A DNA stretch of 55,292 nucleotides, taken from the NCBI GenBank assembly GCA_963170185.1, contig CAUJGS010000132.1:1-55292 (forward strand). The letters run 5' to 3'. Source of the DNA: Bdellovibrionota bacterium. Lineage in GTDB: Bacteria; Bdellovibrionota; Bdellovibrionia; Bdellovibrionales; JAMPXM01. Below, piece after piece: positions 15,400 through 23,473 of this stretch (positions are counted from its first letter, which is position 1; every line of letters begins with the position of its first letter). The position numbers were made by a program, and so were the translations under genes. The notes under the pieces were generated by a model that saw nothing but the letters and a program-made list of their open reading frames with translations, was not told the origin of the DNA and made no database searches.

Positions 15400-16452
15400 T
15401 TATGACTGCCACTCACTTTTAAGAACCGCATAGAGTTTCAAATCAACGAATTTACCTTTTACGAACATGACCTGTCTCTGGGTACCTTCGTATTTCATAC
15501 CAAGCTTTTCCATGACTCTCGCACTTCCAGAGTTTTCAGCGATACAGCGCGATGAAATGCGATTGATGTCGTGGTTCTTCATTGCTGCATTTAGAACGGC
15601 TTTACTCGCTTCGAGCATCAAACCTTGTCCCCACAGATTTTTCGCTAAGGCGTAGGCGACCTCAATATTCTTATGCGGCTCCGATACCCAAAACCATCCA
15701 ACCGTCCCAACAACTTTCTTCGGTTCGCTTTTCAAAGTGATGGCATAAGGCTCAGGAATATTTCTCTGGTAGTTTTTCTTCGCATAGGAAATCAAGGCTC
15801 GCGAATCTTCGAGCGTCTTGTGCGGCGACCAGGTTGTAAACTTTGAAACTTCCGGATCACTACAGTATTCAAAAACAGATTCAACATCTGCATCGGTCAA
15901 CGGTCGCAAAAGCAAACGATCTGTTTCAATCGTTGCAGGACCAGGAGACTCTGGATGATTCTCTAAGTTATCGACGTAATATTTGATTGCTCGCTCGTAT
16001 CCGTCGAATGGCTTGCCATCTAACTTACCAACTGCACTAAAAAGTTTTTGAGCAGCGTCCTTGAACTTCCCTTCGGTGTAGAGCGTGAAGGCCAGAAAAA
16101 CATCGAGTGCTGGGTAGTTCGGGAACTCCTCGACCGCTTTTTGCAGAACATCTTTCGATTCCGAGAACTTCAGATTGTTTCGGAGAGTGCTCCCGTAGCC
16201 TACAAAAAATCCTGACTGTTCTTTCTCAGGTAAATTCTTGTAGCCGAGATCGAATGTTCTTTTGTAGCACGGCTCGGCATCCGTTTCTAAACCGATGAAA
16301 TCGAAGCAACCGGCAAGATCGTACCAAGCAACAGCATCGTCCGGATGGCCCCGCAGATATTCCTGAAGAAGCGGAATACACTTTTTCCTGTCGTCTTCCG
16401 ATTTCGAGTCTTTGAGTTGCTCGATCAATTCTTTTGTATTCACCTCACTCAT
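15400..16452 (-). CDS. TPR domain fused to a RimJ/RimL-type GNAT acetyltransferase
   Basis: 350 aa in two parts. Residues 1-165 are helical tetratricopeptide-like repeats (HPDDAVAWYDLAGCFDFIG and following pairs). Residues about 172-345 are a GNAT domain of the ribosomal-protein N-acetyltransferase type, with ETDRLLLRPLTDADVESVFEY at the start, ALAKNLWGQGLMLEASKAVL as the acetyl-CoA loop, and SARVMEKLGMKYEGTQRQ near the end. The TPR part may choose the protein target. It lies between XRE-ASCH and tRNA-Asn. The fusion is uncommon, and the target cannot be deduced. Confidence 0.82.
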   Translation of the reverse strand: MSEVNTKELIEQLKDSKSEDDRKKCIPLLQEYLRGHPDDAVAWYDLAGCFDFIGLETDAEPCYKRTFDLGYKNLPEKEQSGFFVGYGSTLRNNLKFSESKDVLQKAVEEFPNYPALDVFLAFTLYTEGKFKDAAQKLFSAVGKLDGKPFDGYERAIKYYVDNLENHPESPGPATIETDRLLLRPLTDADVESVFEYCSDPEVSKFTTWSPHKTLEDSRALISYAKKNYQRNIPEPYAITLKSEPKKVVGTVGWFWVSEPHKNIEVAYALAKNLWGQGLMLEASKAVLNAAMKNHDINRISSRCIAENSGSARVMEKLGMKYEGTQRQVMFVKGKFVDLKLYAVLKSEWQS

Positions 16453-16686
16453 CGTCCTCTCCTCTTCGCCATTGATATTTTCACGGAACGTAGTTGTCGT
16501 TAGAATCTGTCGTTATCGAGCCGCTTGTAGTTTGCGGTAACGACAGACAGTCAACAAACCCCGTTATTTCGCGTGATTTACAGTGGTTTCACTGAAGCGA
16601 ACTCCGAAGCCCTCTCCGGGAGTAAATATCTGATTTTGTTTTTGAAATTCTGATTTTTAGAAATGTACTGACGGGAAATACAAAAT
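16453..16686. other. non-coding stretch with a stem-loop next to tRNA-Asn
   Basis: No gene is seen. CTGTCGTTA at 16507-16515 pairs perfectly with TAACGACAG at 16538-16546, and CCGC/GCGG pairs inside the loop. The structure lies upstream of the 16452-15400 gene. It could be a regulator-binding site or a relic of an element inserted at the tRNA. No direct repeat of the tRNA 3' end was found in this stretch by eye. Confidence 0.45.
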
Positions 16687-16762
16687 TGGCTCAGATGGAG
16701 GGACTCGAACCCCCGACCCAGCGGTTAACAGCCGCTTGCTCTACCGACTGAGCTACATCTGA
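16687..16762 (-). tRNA. tRNA-Asn (GTT)
   Basis: A 76-nt cloverleaf with a 7-bp acceptor (TCAGATG/CATCTGA), D-loop TAGCTCAGTCGGTAGAGC, anticodon loop CTGTTAA and GGTTCGAGTCC T-arm. The CCA end is encoded. Confidence 0.97.
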
Positions 16763-16796
16763 ACACTAAAACAAAGTCGGAAAGTCAAAATAGGGT

Positions 16797-17393
16797 TTAC
16801 TGGGGTTCGCTGTCAACCGGGAAGCCCGCAAGTGTGCGGAGTTCATCCAGAGCCGTCTCAAGGTCGGTAGAATAAAACCGATCCTTGGGGTCTGACACGG
16901 CGAATATCACGTCCCCCGACTTGCTAAGGCTCCACGTGGTTTTATCGATGAATTCAATATCCACGAAAGGCTGAGGCTCAGTCTGAGGGGTTATTTCTTC
17001 GTCCGATGGAGCAGCGGCAGGCTTCGCAACAAACTGGCAGTGCAACGAAAGCCACTTTTCGACCTCTAGGTACCCGAGCGACCGTGTTTTGCCGCCTTCT
17101 TCAGCAGTCCAATCGAGCTTTAGACCCTGCTTCACCTCAACCACCGCTCGGCCATCAGGGAACCGGATCGCATGGATGCGAGTCAGGCAGAGCGTTCGAC
17201 GCTCTTCGCCCTCTTGCAAACGCGCCCCACCAGGCTGAAGCCCGGGCGAACCCGCCGCACCAGGTTCAATACCCAACGCCGAGAATGCCTCATGAACGCT
17301 GTCCGTGGTGATCCCGCGGATCGCCATGAACGTCAGGACGAGGCCAATGATCAAAAGAATGATTTTCACGTAGAGACCGACTGAACTCTTCAT
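16797..17393 (-). CDS. membrane-anchored protein of unknown function
   Basis: No family recognised. About 198 aa: one N-terminal transmembrane helix (LYVKIILLIIGLVLTFMAI), then a region rich in Gly/Pro, then a beta-rich soluble domain with two Cys (TLCLTRIHAIRF and SLHCQFV). The soluble part probably lies in the periplasm. The start is uncertain: a GTG at 17399 and an ATG at 17393 are both inside or beside a small palindrome, and no good ribosome site is visible. Confidence 0.65.
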   Translation of the reverse strand: MKSSVGLYVKIILLIIGLVLTFMAIRGITTDSVHEAFSALGIEPGAAGSPGLQPGGARLQEGEERRTLCLTRIHAIRFPDGRAVVEVKQGLKLDWTAEEGGKTRSLGYLEVEKWLSLHCQFVAKPAAAPSDEEITPQTEPQPFVDIEFIDKTTWSLSKSGDVIFAVSDPKDRFYSTDLETALDELRTLAGFPVDSEPQ

Positions 17394-17413
17394 CTTCACT
17401 TTAAATAGTGAAG
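17394..17413. repeat. short palindrome over the start of the 17393 gene
   Basis: CTTCACT at 17394-17400 and AGTGAAG at 17407-17413 are exact inverted repeats with a 6-bp A/T spacer. As RNA it would occlude the start region of the 17393-16797 gene; as DNA it could be an operator. Confidence 0.4.
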
Positions 17414-17462
17414 TTCAAGGCTGTTAGCAAGGCACAGCTCGCCGGCGGCAGGGCAAAGCCCA

Positions 17463-18572
17463 CTAAGCGGCAGCTTCGCGGATCGTCCAAAGGTCTTCGG
17501 TCTTTGCCATCGAAAGTACCCCGCGACCCGCACGCTTTGACGTGTACATCAGGCGGTCGGCCTCACGGATTAGCTTCTGACCAGATTGCAGCTCTTTTGG
17601 AGTTTTTGTTCCGACGTAGAGGCAACCAAGCGAGGCGGAGACATCGATTTTATTGCCGTTTAGTTGTTTGATCGACTGAATCGCCGCCAGAATATTACGT
17701 GACCGTACTTTCAACTCTTCTTCGTCTTTGATCCTCTTTAAGATCACGACGAACTCGTCGCCACCAACTCGCGCGACGACATCTTCCGGATTGGAAATTT
17801 TCTTTAACTGGTGCGCGACGTGCTTCAAGAGCAGATCACCAACCTCGTGACCCAGCTGATCGTTGACAGGTTTAAAACCATCCAAATCGAAGTACACAAT
17901 CCCCATCGCCTTGTTAGCGGCGCGATTGTTTTCAAGCATCATCGGCAGTTGGTCTTCGACGATCCGTCTGTTTGCAAGGCCCGTCAGCGGATCGCGCGTG
18001 GCGAGCATCTTCAAAACTTCTTTCACGGCTTTTAGATCGCGAAGCAAGTAGCCCGTGTAACTTGCGACGAGAACGAAAATCAGCGCGATGTCGAAACCCG
18101 ATGGAACGCTCGTGCTCCAATAAGGGCTCAGCTTAAAGAGCATCAACATCCCGAACGACGTAAAGAGTGAGGCGATAAAAAGATACGACTCGCCGAAACG
18201 AAAGCCGTGACCGATTGAAATCCAAGGGTAAACAAACAGGAGCGACGCAAACTTCTCGCGCGAGAAAAACAAAAACGCCGTCGTGACCGCGACATCGTGA
18301 ATGAGACCAATAACCACTCGCTCGTGTGCAAACCGCGGAATGAAATACGAGTGCAGGTTCAGACCAAGCGTGAAGAGAAACGAAACCACGAAGATCGTTT
18401 GGCAAATGATGTCGGCAGGCAAAAGACGATCAAACTTGATGAAGAAAATGTTCGCGATCGAAACAAACGCCAGCATCAGAGAAACCACGATCAGACGGGT
18501 TGTCCCCTGATCCTTCTCGGCTTCCACCAACTGCTGTTCCGAGTTCCCGAAAAGCTGTAGTCGACCTGTCAT
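17463..18572 (-). CDS. membrane-bound GGDEF diguanylate cyclase
   Basis: About 369 aa. Six hydrophobic helices in the first 190 residues anchor a cytoplasmic GGDEF domain with DPLTGLANRRIVEDQL, YFDLDGFKPVNDQLGHEVGD and the signature RVGGDEFVV. All catalytic positions look intact, so it should make cyclic di-GMP from two GTP. The inhibitory I-site, normally RxxD five residues before GGDEF, reads NPED, so product feedback at that site is probably absent. Starts at 18614 (GTG) or 18572 (ATG) are possible, neither with a strong ribosome site. No recognisable sensor domain is present beyond the membrane helices. Confidence 0.88.
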   Translation of the reverse strand: MTGRLQLFGNSEQQLVEAEKDQGTTRLIVVSLMLAFVSIANIFFIKFDRLLPADIICQTIFVVSFLFTLGLNLHSYFIPRFAHERVVIGLIHDVAVTTAFLFFSREKFASLLFVYPWISIGHGFRFGESYLFIASLFTSFGMLMLFKLSPYWSTSVPSGFDIALIFVLVASYTGYLLRDLKAVKEVLKMLATRDPLTGLANRRIVEDQLPMMLENNRAANKAMGIVYFDLDGFKPVNDQLGHEVGDLLLKHVAHQLKKISNPEDVVARVGGDEFVVILKRIKDEEELKVRSRNILAAIQSIKQLNGNKIDVSASLGCLYVGTKTPKELQSGQKLIREADRLMYTSKRAGRGVLSMAKTEDLWTIREAAA

Positions 18573-18732
18573 ATGAGAGCATTTCGGCGGCCAGGCCATG
18601 GTCCAGAAGGCCACGCCCGTTGGACCCTCAAGAATCTCGCTGTTTTGATGTCAGATCGAATTAAATATAGTTAGGGACCGAGAATCTCGGGAAATCGATC
18701 AAAAGTTCAACAGGGGAATGGTTGGATTAAAA

Positions 18733-18809
18733 TGGCGCGCCGGGAAGGAGTCGAACCTCCGACCACTAGATTCGTAGTCTAGTACTCTATCCAGCTGAGC
18801 TACCGGCGC
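18733..18809 (-). tRNA. tRNA-Arg (ACG)
   Basis: A 77-nt cloverleaf with acceptor GCGCCGG/CCGGCGC, anticodon loop CTACGAA (A34 expected to be edited to inosine) and T-arm GGTTCGACTCC. CCA is encoded. Confidence 0.97.
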
Positions 18810-18917
18810 CCGAGAAAAACTGAAGGCAAAGGGATAAAGCCAAAATCCCTCAAAATCAACTGCACAGGCCGGATTTTCGCGATAAAACCTCAAACCATAG
18901 CCCTTTAGGAGCCGACC

Positions 18918-19526
18918 GTGACGAATTCACCCGCTCAGCCTCACAAAACAACATGGCAAAACGCCTTTGAAGAGGCACAAGCGACCCTCGAAACCTTTCG
19001 CAAAGACTCGGCCCAGCTGGAAAAGTGCGAAAAATTCTCGCACATTCTCATTGAGAGCTTCAAAAACGGTGGCCGCCTCTTCACCTGCGGCAACGGCGGA
19101 AGCCACTGCGATGCCATGCACTTTGCCGAAGAATTCACAGGCCGATACCGCAAAGATCGCCGCCCCTTAGGCGCCCTCGCTCTAGGTGATTCTTCGCACG
19201 TGACTTGCGTTTCGAATGACTATGGATTCGAACACATCTTCTCTCGCCAAGTAGAGGGGCTAGCGCGCAAAGGCGACGTCCTCGTCGGGCTTTCGACCTC
19301 TGGCAACTCGGCAAACGTGGTGCGTGCCTTTGAGACCGCGAAAGCGATGGGCGTTAAGACAGTCGGTCTCTTGGGACGCGACGGCGGCAAGCTCGCTGGA
19401 ATGGCGGATCTCGCCATTATTATCCCCGCCACGACATCGGATCGCATCCAGGAGATGCACATCAAGATCATCCATACGGTGATCGAAACCGTCGAACGTG
19501 CGATTTTCCCCGAAAATTACCGCTAG
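18918..19526 (+). CDS. gmhA: phosphoheptose isomerase GmhA
   Basis: Converts sedoheptulose-7-phosphate to D-glycero-manno-heptose-7-phosphate, the first step of LPS inner-core heptose synthesis. The 202-aa SIS-domain protein has CGNGGSHCDAMHFAEEFTGRY with the zinc His and Glu residues, and LVGLSTSGNSANVVRAFE as the SIS phosphate loop. DRIQEMHIKIIH carries the C-terminal catalytic residues. The GTG start has AGGAG at 7 nt. It stands alone between two tRNAs and indicates a heptose-containing outer membrane. Confidence 0.92.
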   Translation: MTNSPAQPHKTTWQNAFEEAQATLETFRKDSAQLEKCEKFSHILIESFKNGGRLFTCGNGGSHCDAMHFAEEFTGRYRKDRRPLGALALGDSSHVTCVSNDYGFEHIFSRQVEGLARKGDVLVGLSTSGNSANVVRAFETAKAMGVKTVGLLGRDGGKLAGMADLAIIIPATTSDRIQEMHIKIIHTVIETVERAIFPENYR

Positions 19527-19630
19527 CTGAGAGCGACGACGCCCCTTTTCTTGATTCTGGGGGCCGGCCATGGCACTGTTCCAGTTCGTAGCTCTCTCGG
19601 CTCGCAAGAGCTTTGGCAACTGCCGCATAC

Positions 19631-19723
19631 GGAGTGGTGGGTGAGAGGCTGAAACCAACAGTTTGCTAAACTGTCCTACGGGGTAAACCCGTAGCGCGGG
19701 TTCAAATCCCGCCCACTCCGCCA
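19631..19723 (+). tRNA. tRNA-Ser (GCT)
   Basis: A 93-nt class II tRNA: acceptor GGAGTGG/CCACTCC, anticodon loop TTGCTAA, long variable arm (CCTACGGGGTAAACCCGTAG) and T-arm GGGTTCAAATCCC. CCA is encoded. Confidence 0.97.
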
Positions 19724-20045
19724 TTTAAATTCCGATCTCTCGATGTCGGGTACCCAGATACCTGATAGCAAAGCTGAATCCATAACGAATTAAATCTAAG
19801 TTGAGGCTACCGAGCATCACGGTTCATCACTCGTCATCACGGTCGCGGTCTTACTAAAATCTTACTGGGGTCTTACTTCATGCTCCAGTTGCAAACCACC
19901 AACTCGTCGCACTCTCGACGCCAGAACGCGAGCGTCTGTTGGTGATCGCAAAAGCTCAGGGTCGTCTCTGCGGGTGGCGTTCTTAAGACATTAGATTGTT
20001 GACCATGCGTCGTCTGCATCAGATGCTTTGAACTCGAGGTGAAAC
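19724..20045. other. gene-free stretch after tRNA-Ser
   Basis: I see no credible gene in these 322 bp. There are short imperfect repeats (GTCTTACT and ATCTTACT at about 19850-19875; CATCACGG twice near 19815-19840). Position directly after a tRNA 3' end and before an atypical small gene suggests an old integration site, but no integrase or repeat of the tRNA end is visible. Confidence 0.4.
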
Positions 20046-20378
20046 ATGATCTTACATATTGTCGCGGAGTCATCTTGGGTGCATGCAAAATCAATTGGAG
20101 AATACAGACATCCGTCTTTAGACAGAGAAGGATTCATTCATTTTTCTAAGCCTGATCAGGTGGTTCGAGTCGCAAATTTCAATTTTAAGGGGCAAACAGG
20201 CTTAGTCTTGCTCATTGTGGACGACCAAAAATTAAGAGCTCAGATTAAATACGAGGGAGAAAATCCAAAGGATCTTTTTCCGCATTTATATGGAACATTG
20301 AATATTGATGCGGTCGTTGGAACAGTATCATTCCCACCCAATTCCGATGGAACTTTCTCTCTACCAGAGCTGATCTGA
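20046..20378 (+). CDS. DUF952 family protein
   Basis: A 110-aa protein starting MILHIVAESSWVHAK with the family segment REGFIHFSKPDQVVRVANF, then LVLLIVDDQKLRAQIKYE and FPHLYGTLNIDAVVG. This matches the DUF952 pattern found alone or fused to other enzymes; the biochemical role is not established. The gene is visibly more A/T-rich than its neighbours and sits alone after tRNA-Ser, so horizontal acquisition is plausible. Confidence 0.85.
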   Translation: MILHIVAESSWVHAKSIGEYRHPSLDREGFIHFSKPDQVVRVANFNFKGQTGLVLLIVDDQKLRAQIKYEGENPKDLFPHLYGTLNIDAVVGTVSFPPNSDGTFSLPELI

Positions 20379-20812
20379 AACCCCTTGTTATCAATCCGAC
20401 GTTTCGAAATGAAGGTTCAAGAGACACGATCGCTGCAATCCGCGACGACCGTGTCCTTTGGGGTTCGAATCGCGTTTCGATTTTTTTAGAAAACACCGAC
20501 CCCGTCGCGAAAAACGATTCGTCACCAGGCCGCATCCGAGCCGTCACCACCCCATATCCATGGCGACGTTTCCGACAAACAAAAAATGTGTGTTTACTGA
20601 GCGAAAATCGATATTTGATTGCTCGGTCGGATGCCACCCGATTCGTGTATGACCCGCTCTAGCCAAGAAAACCGAGACAACTATTCGAACATCTCATCGC
20701 GAGAGCATTGACAGCGAAATAAAATTCTCAGTGATGCCTTACTGCGCTTCTAAGTCAGTGAATCTATTCAACACCCATCAAATCCGCCATTTCTCTTAAG
20801 ACCAAAAGACCA
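20379..20812. other. gene-free stretch
   Basis: 434 bp without a supported gene; the open frames here lack start signals and protein-like composition. A small stem (AATCG/CGATT) followed by T7 at 20468-20487 could end the DUF952 transcript. No repeat or RNA gene was recognised in the rest. Confidence 0.4.
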
Positions 20813-21169
20813 CTAAGCTCGAACGATCGTCTTGAACATGCCGGCGCTAAACCGCTTCATGTCAAAGAGCTCTTCCATGGGCGTAGGAAGCTTGTTGAAC
20901 TCGTCTTGTACCTTTTTGTTCACTTTGTTTCGGTGGGCTTTGTTCTTATAAACGATGTACGCAAAAATCAGCGTCTCGTCGGGCTTCAGCTTGCAGAGTT
21001 TCTTAAACGGAATCCCATAGGGCAAATCGATCTTATCTGCGACACACTCGTAGTAGTCGAGCGCACCGTGCTTCATCCAAGCTTTTTTTCCCATGGTGGC
21101 CATCTTCTTATACTTGCGCAGATTCTTCTTTTTAATCGGAATCAAAAAACCATCTACGTAGTGACTCAT
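20813..21169 (-). CDS. DUF1428 family protein
   Basis: 118 aa from ATG 21169, which has GAGAGAA upstream; the frame extends further upstream but that part is not protein-like. MSHYVDGFLIPIKKKNL, the MGKKAWMKHGALDYYECVAD segment and DETLIFAYIVYKNKAHRN define this dimeric alpha-beta-barrel family. Function is unknown. It is divergent from the protease gene at 21269. Confidence 0.85.
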   Translation of the reverse strand: MSHYVDGFLIPIKKKNLRKYKKMATMGKKAWMKHGALDYYECVADKIDLPYGIPFKKLCKLKPDETLIFAYIVYKNKAHRNKVNKKVQDEFNKLPTPMEELFDMKRFSAGMFKTIVRA

Positions 21170-21268
21170 TTCTCTCGGCTCCTTTGCCAATCCAGTAATC
21201 CCAACAGGGTAGTCCTCACGGGGCGCCCTGGTCCATGAAGATCGGCGCGCACCAAAAATGCAAAGCCT

Positions 21269-22030
21269 ATGACCGTGAGCCAGAGACACTTCACCAACAT
21301 TTTGAGCCTTGTCGGCCTGACGACGACGATTTCGCTGATTTCCCCAGTAATATCGTGGGCGGGATTCGTCGATATTGAGCCTCGCGATCCGTTGGCAAAG
21401 TCCGTTGCCGAAATCGAGATGCCAGTTTCCGTCGAGGGTTTGGCAAAGTGTACAGGGACGTTTATTCGAGAAGACGTTCTTCTCACCGAAACCCACTGTA
21501 TCAGCGGTGAAGATCGCGTGCATCGCATCGTGGTTGGTCCCGGGCCTGGCTACGAAGGCCGTCAGATCTTCTTGAGTCGGAAGATCGTGCTTACAAAGCG
21601 CTTCACCAAACCCAGTCCCGCGTTAATCTTCCTGCAACCCCTTAAAGGTGAAACATTGGAGATGCGACAGGCTCTAATCAAGCCGCTCCCCGTTTTGATG
21701 AACACGTCGTTCTCGTGGTCCACCAGCCAACAGATGCTTGTGCTTGGTTATGGAAAGCGCGACGGCGACGGGCGCCTGCGCGGACATACCCGAGTCGGCA
21801 CTCGTGGCAATTGGTGGAACACGGAACTCATCGTGTCCCCTCGCCTTCCTGAATCCTACCTCGTTCCCGGCGACTCCGGCGGTCCCGCGCTCGTTGAAAC
21901 CGAAGAGGGCTGGAAGCTCTGGGGAACGACCTGGGCCATCCAGGTCGGATACGATCTCTTCATGCACGTCGCACGCTACCAAAACTGGATCAGCAGCACG
22001 CTTGCACGAGAGCCTCGACTTCCTAAATAA
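21269..22030 (+). CDS. secreted trypsin-like serine protease homologue with altered triad
   Basis: A 253-aa exported S1-family protein. The N-terminal hydrophobic signal is followed by CTGTFIREDVLLTETHCIS, which carries the His of the triad (TETHC replacing TAAHC), and by PGDSGGPALV with the Ser. The stretch where NDIAL usually supplies the Asp reads KPSPALIFL, so the Asp appears to be replaced by Ser or Pro. It may be a slow or inactive protease or may recruit another acid. DUF1304 follows 7 bp downstream. Confidence 0.8.
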   Translation: MTVSQRHFTNILSLVGLTTTISLISPVISWAGFVDIEPRDPLAKSVAEIEMPVSVEGLAKCTGTFIREDVLLTETHCISGEDRVHRIVVGPGPGYEGRQIFLSRKIVLTKRFTKPSPALIFLQPLKGETLEMRQALIKPLPVLMNTSFSWSTSQQMLVLGYGKRDGDGRLRGHTRVGTRGNWWNTELIVSPRLPESYLVPGDSGGPALVETEEGWKLWGTTWAIQVGYDLFMHVARYQNWISSTLAREPRLPK

Positions 22031-22037
22031 TGAAGCG

Positions 22038-22403
22038 ATGGAAATACTCGCGAAACTCTTCGTCGGAATCGTCGCAATTATTCATATCTACATCCTCGTT
22101 CTCGAGATGTTTCTCTACACGAAGCCCATCGGCATGAAAGCGTTTCGACAGACGTCGGAAAGCGCGAAAACCACATCGGTGATGATGGCCAATCAAGGTC
22201 TCTACAACGGGTTTCTTGCGGCCGGATTGGTATGGTCTTTGTTTCACCCGGTCGATACCGTCGCAGCCCAACTCCAGATTTTCTTTCTACTCTGTGTCGC
22301 CGTGGCCGGACTGTACGGCGCCTATAGCGCCAACAAGCGCATTCTCTTTATTCAAGCTATGCCCGCATTGATCGGGTTAGGATTTATTCTCGCCTCTTCT
22401 TAG
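22038..22403 (+). CDS. DUF1304 membrane protein
   Basis: A 121-aa inner-membrane protein with four transmembrane helices. The family marks are IHIYILVLEMFLYTKPIG, the NQGLYNGFLAAGLVW stretch and the C-terminal GAYSANKRILFIQAMPALIG. The ATG at 22038 follows the protease stop by 7 bp. No function is assigned to the family. Confidence 0.88.
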   Translation: MEILAKLFVGIVAIIHIYILVLEMFLYTKPIGMKAFRQTSESAKTTSVMMANQGLYNGFLAAGLVWSLFHPVDTVAAQLQIFFLLCVAVAGLYGAYSANKRILFIQAMPALIGLGFILASS

Positions 22404-22412
22404 TCACGAATC

Positions 22413-23459
22413 TTAGTCACGAAGCAGTGGCGCCACCAATTCGCGATTGTCTTTTCGACGCATCAAAAAAAGCTGTCGATCTAAATAGTAGTGCACATAG
22501 GAAAACGCCGTGGAAACCGACGCCAGTATCAGCAGGGCGTCGTACGTCGGTGTTGCCGAATCCATTGTCGTGCTCGCGTACGAAAAGTAAAACACTCTTA
22601 AAACCGCAAATAGAAATGTCGCCAATAAGACGTATACGGCAACCGCGCTCCAAGCCGTGAAGCGCGACTTGGAAGCCATCTTCCTTACGACGAACAGATA
22701 TTCCAAACCATGAATCGCCCTTGTCGCCCAGATCGCAAGCGGTGACTGAATCGAAAGTGCCCAAACAGGGTAGCGAAGCGCGAAGAGTGTTTTGTTTAGA
22801 CGCGTGGACTTAGGCTGTAGGAGTGAGATCACCATCAAAAGCAGCGACACCAAGAGCGACGCCACAAACAGTGTTCGGAAACTCAGCCGCTGAAACGTCC
22901 AGCCGAAAATCTGAAACTCCGTCGCGGCCCAAACAGCCGCCACCATAAGAGCGATGAGTCCCCAAATCAGATATCTCTCGGTCTTTTCGACCCACTTATT
23001 GGTTTTTTCTCCCAACAAAGCAGACCGGCCATTGTACATCAGTGAAAGCCCCAAGGATTGCGCCAACGCATGCTGAATCGGAAAGAAACGACTTAGCGGA
23101 AGAATCAGCTCCTTGAAGAAAGGGACAAACCCCGCGATTCCCAGACCAAAAAGGAAACTCAAACCGACGAAGATCAAACCCGCCCGACGAAAGAATCCCT
23201 TTGCGCCGCCCTTTTGTCGATTCAACCATTCGCGCATTTCCGGGAACGAGACCAACATCATCACCGTGAAGGCGTTGTGGGTGACGTTGAGAAGCAGAAC
23301 ATCGACTATAAGCTCCTCGATAAGGCCGCCCGTGCTGATCTCCGCGGAAAACCATTTCGCCGGATTTTGCACACCCAGGAGAATGGCTACCAAGAAAACT
23401 ACCGGAATCGCGAGATTCCATTTTTCATCTCTCGGACGAAACAGAGTGGTATTTGCCAT
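22413..23459 (-). CDS. polytopic membrane protein with conserved-looking His motifs
   Basis: 348 aa with about eight transmembrane helices and no family that I can name with certainty. His residues recur at helix ends: LLNVTHNAFTVMM, PIQHALAQSLGLS, AIHGLEYLFVVRK and SYVHYYLDRQLFLMRRK. Such spacing recalls membrane-embedded metal enzymes (for example Brp/Blh-like oxygenases). It is the last gene of the cytochrome P460 operon, 14 bp after the arylsulfotransferase-like gene. An oxidative membrane step is possible but unproven. Confidence 0.65.
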   Translation of the reverse strand: MANTTLFRPRDEKWNLAIPVVFLVAILLGVQNPAKWFSAEISTGGLIEELIVDVLLLNVTHNAFTVMMLVSFPEMREWLNRQKGGAKGFFRRAGLIFVGLSFLFGLGIAGFVPFFKELILPLSRFFPIQHALAQSLGLSLMYNGRSALLGEKTNKWVEKTERYLIWGLIALMVAAVWAATEFQIFGWTFQRLSFRTLFVASLLVSLLLMVISLLQPKSTRLNKTLFALRYPVWALSIQSPLAIWATRAIHGLEYLFVVRKMASKSRFTAWSAVAVYVLLATFLFAVLRVFYFSYASTTMDSATPTYDALLILASVSTAFSYVHYYLDRQLFLMRRKDNRELVAPLLRD

Positions 23460-23473
23460 CGCCTATAGCGCCT

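Noticed and set aside
13340-16800. Complete genomic island inserted at tRNA-Asn
   Set aside because: No integrase, no transposase and no direct repeat of the tRNA 3' end were found; only the gene content is accessory-like.
19260-19724. 154-aa open frame on the minus strand across gmhA and tRNA-Ser
   Set aside because: It is antisense to gmhA and reads through a clear tRNA; no ribosome site and no protein-like pattern.
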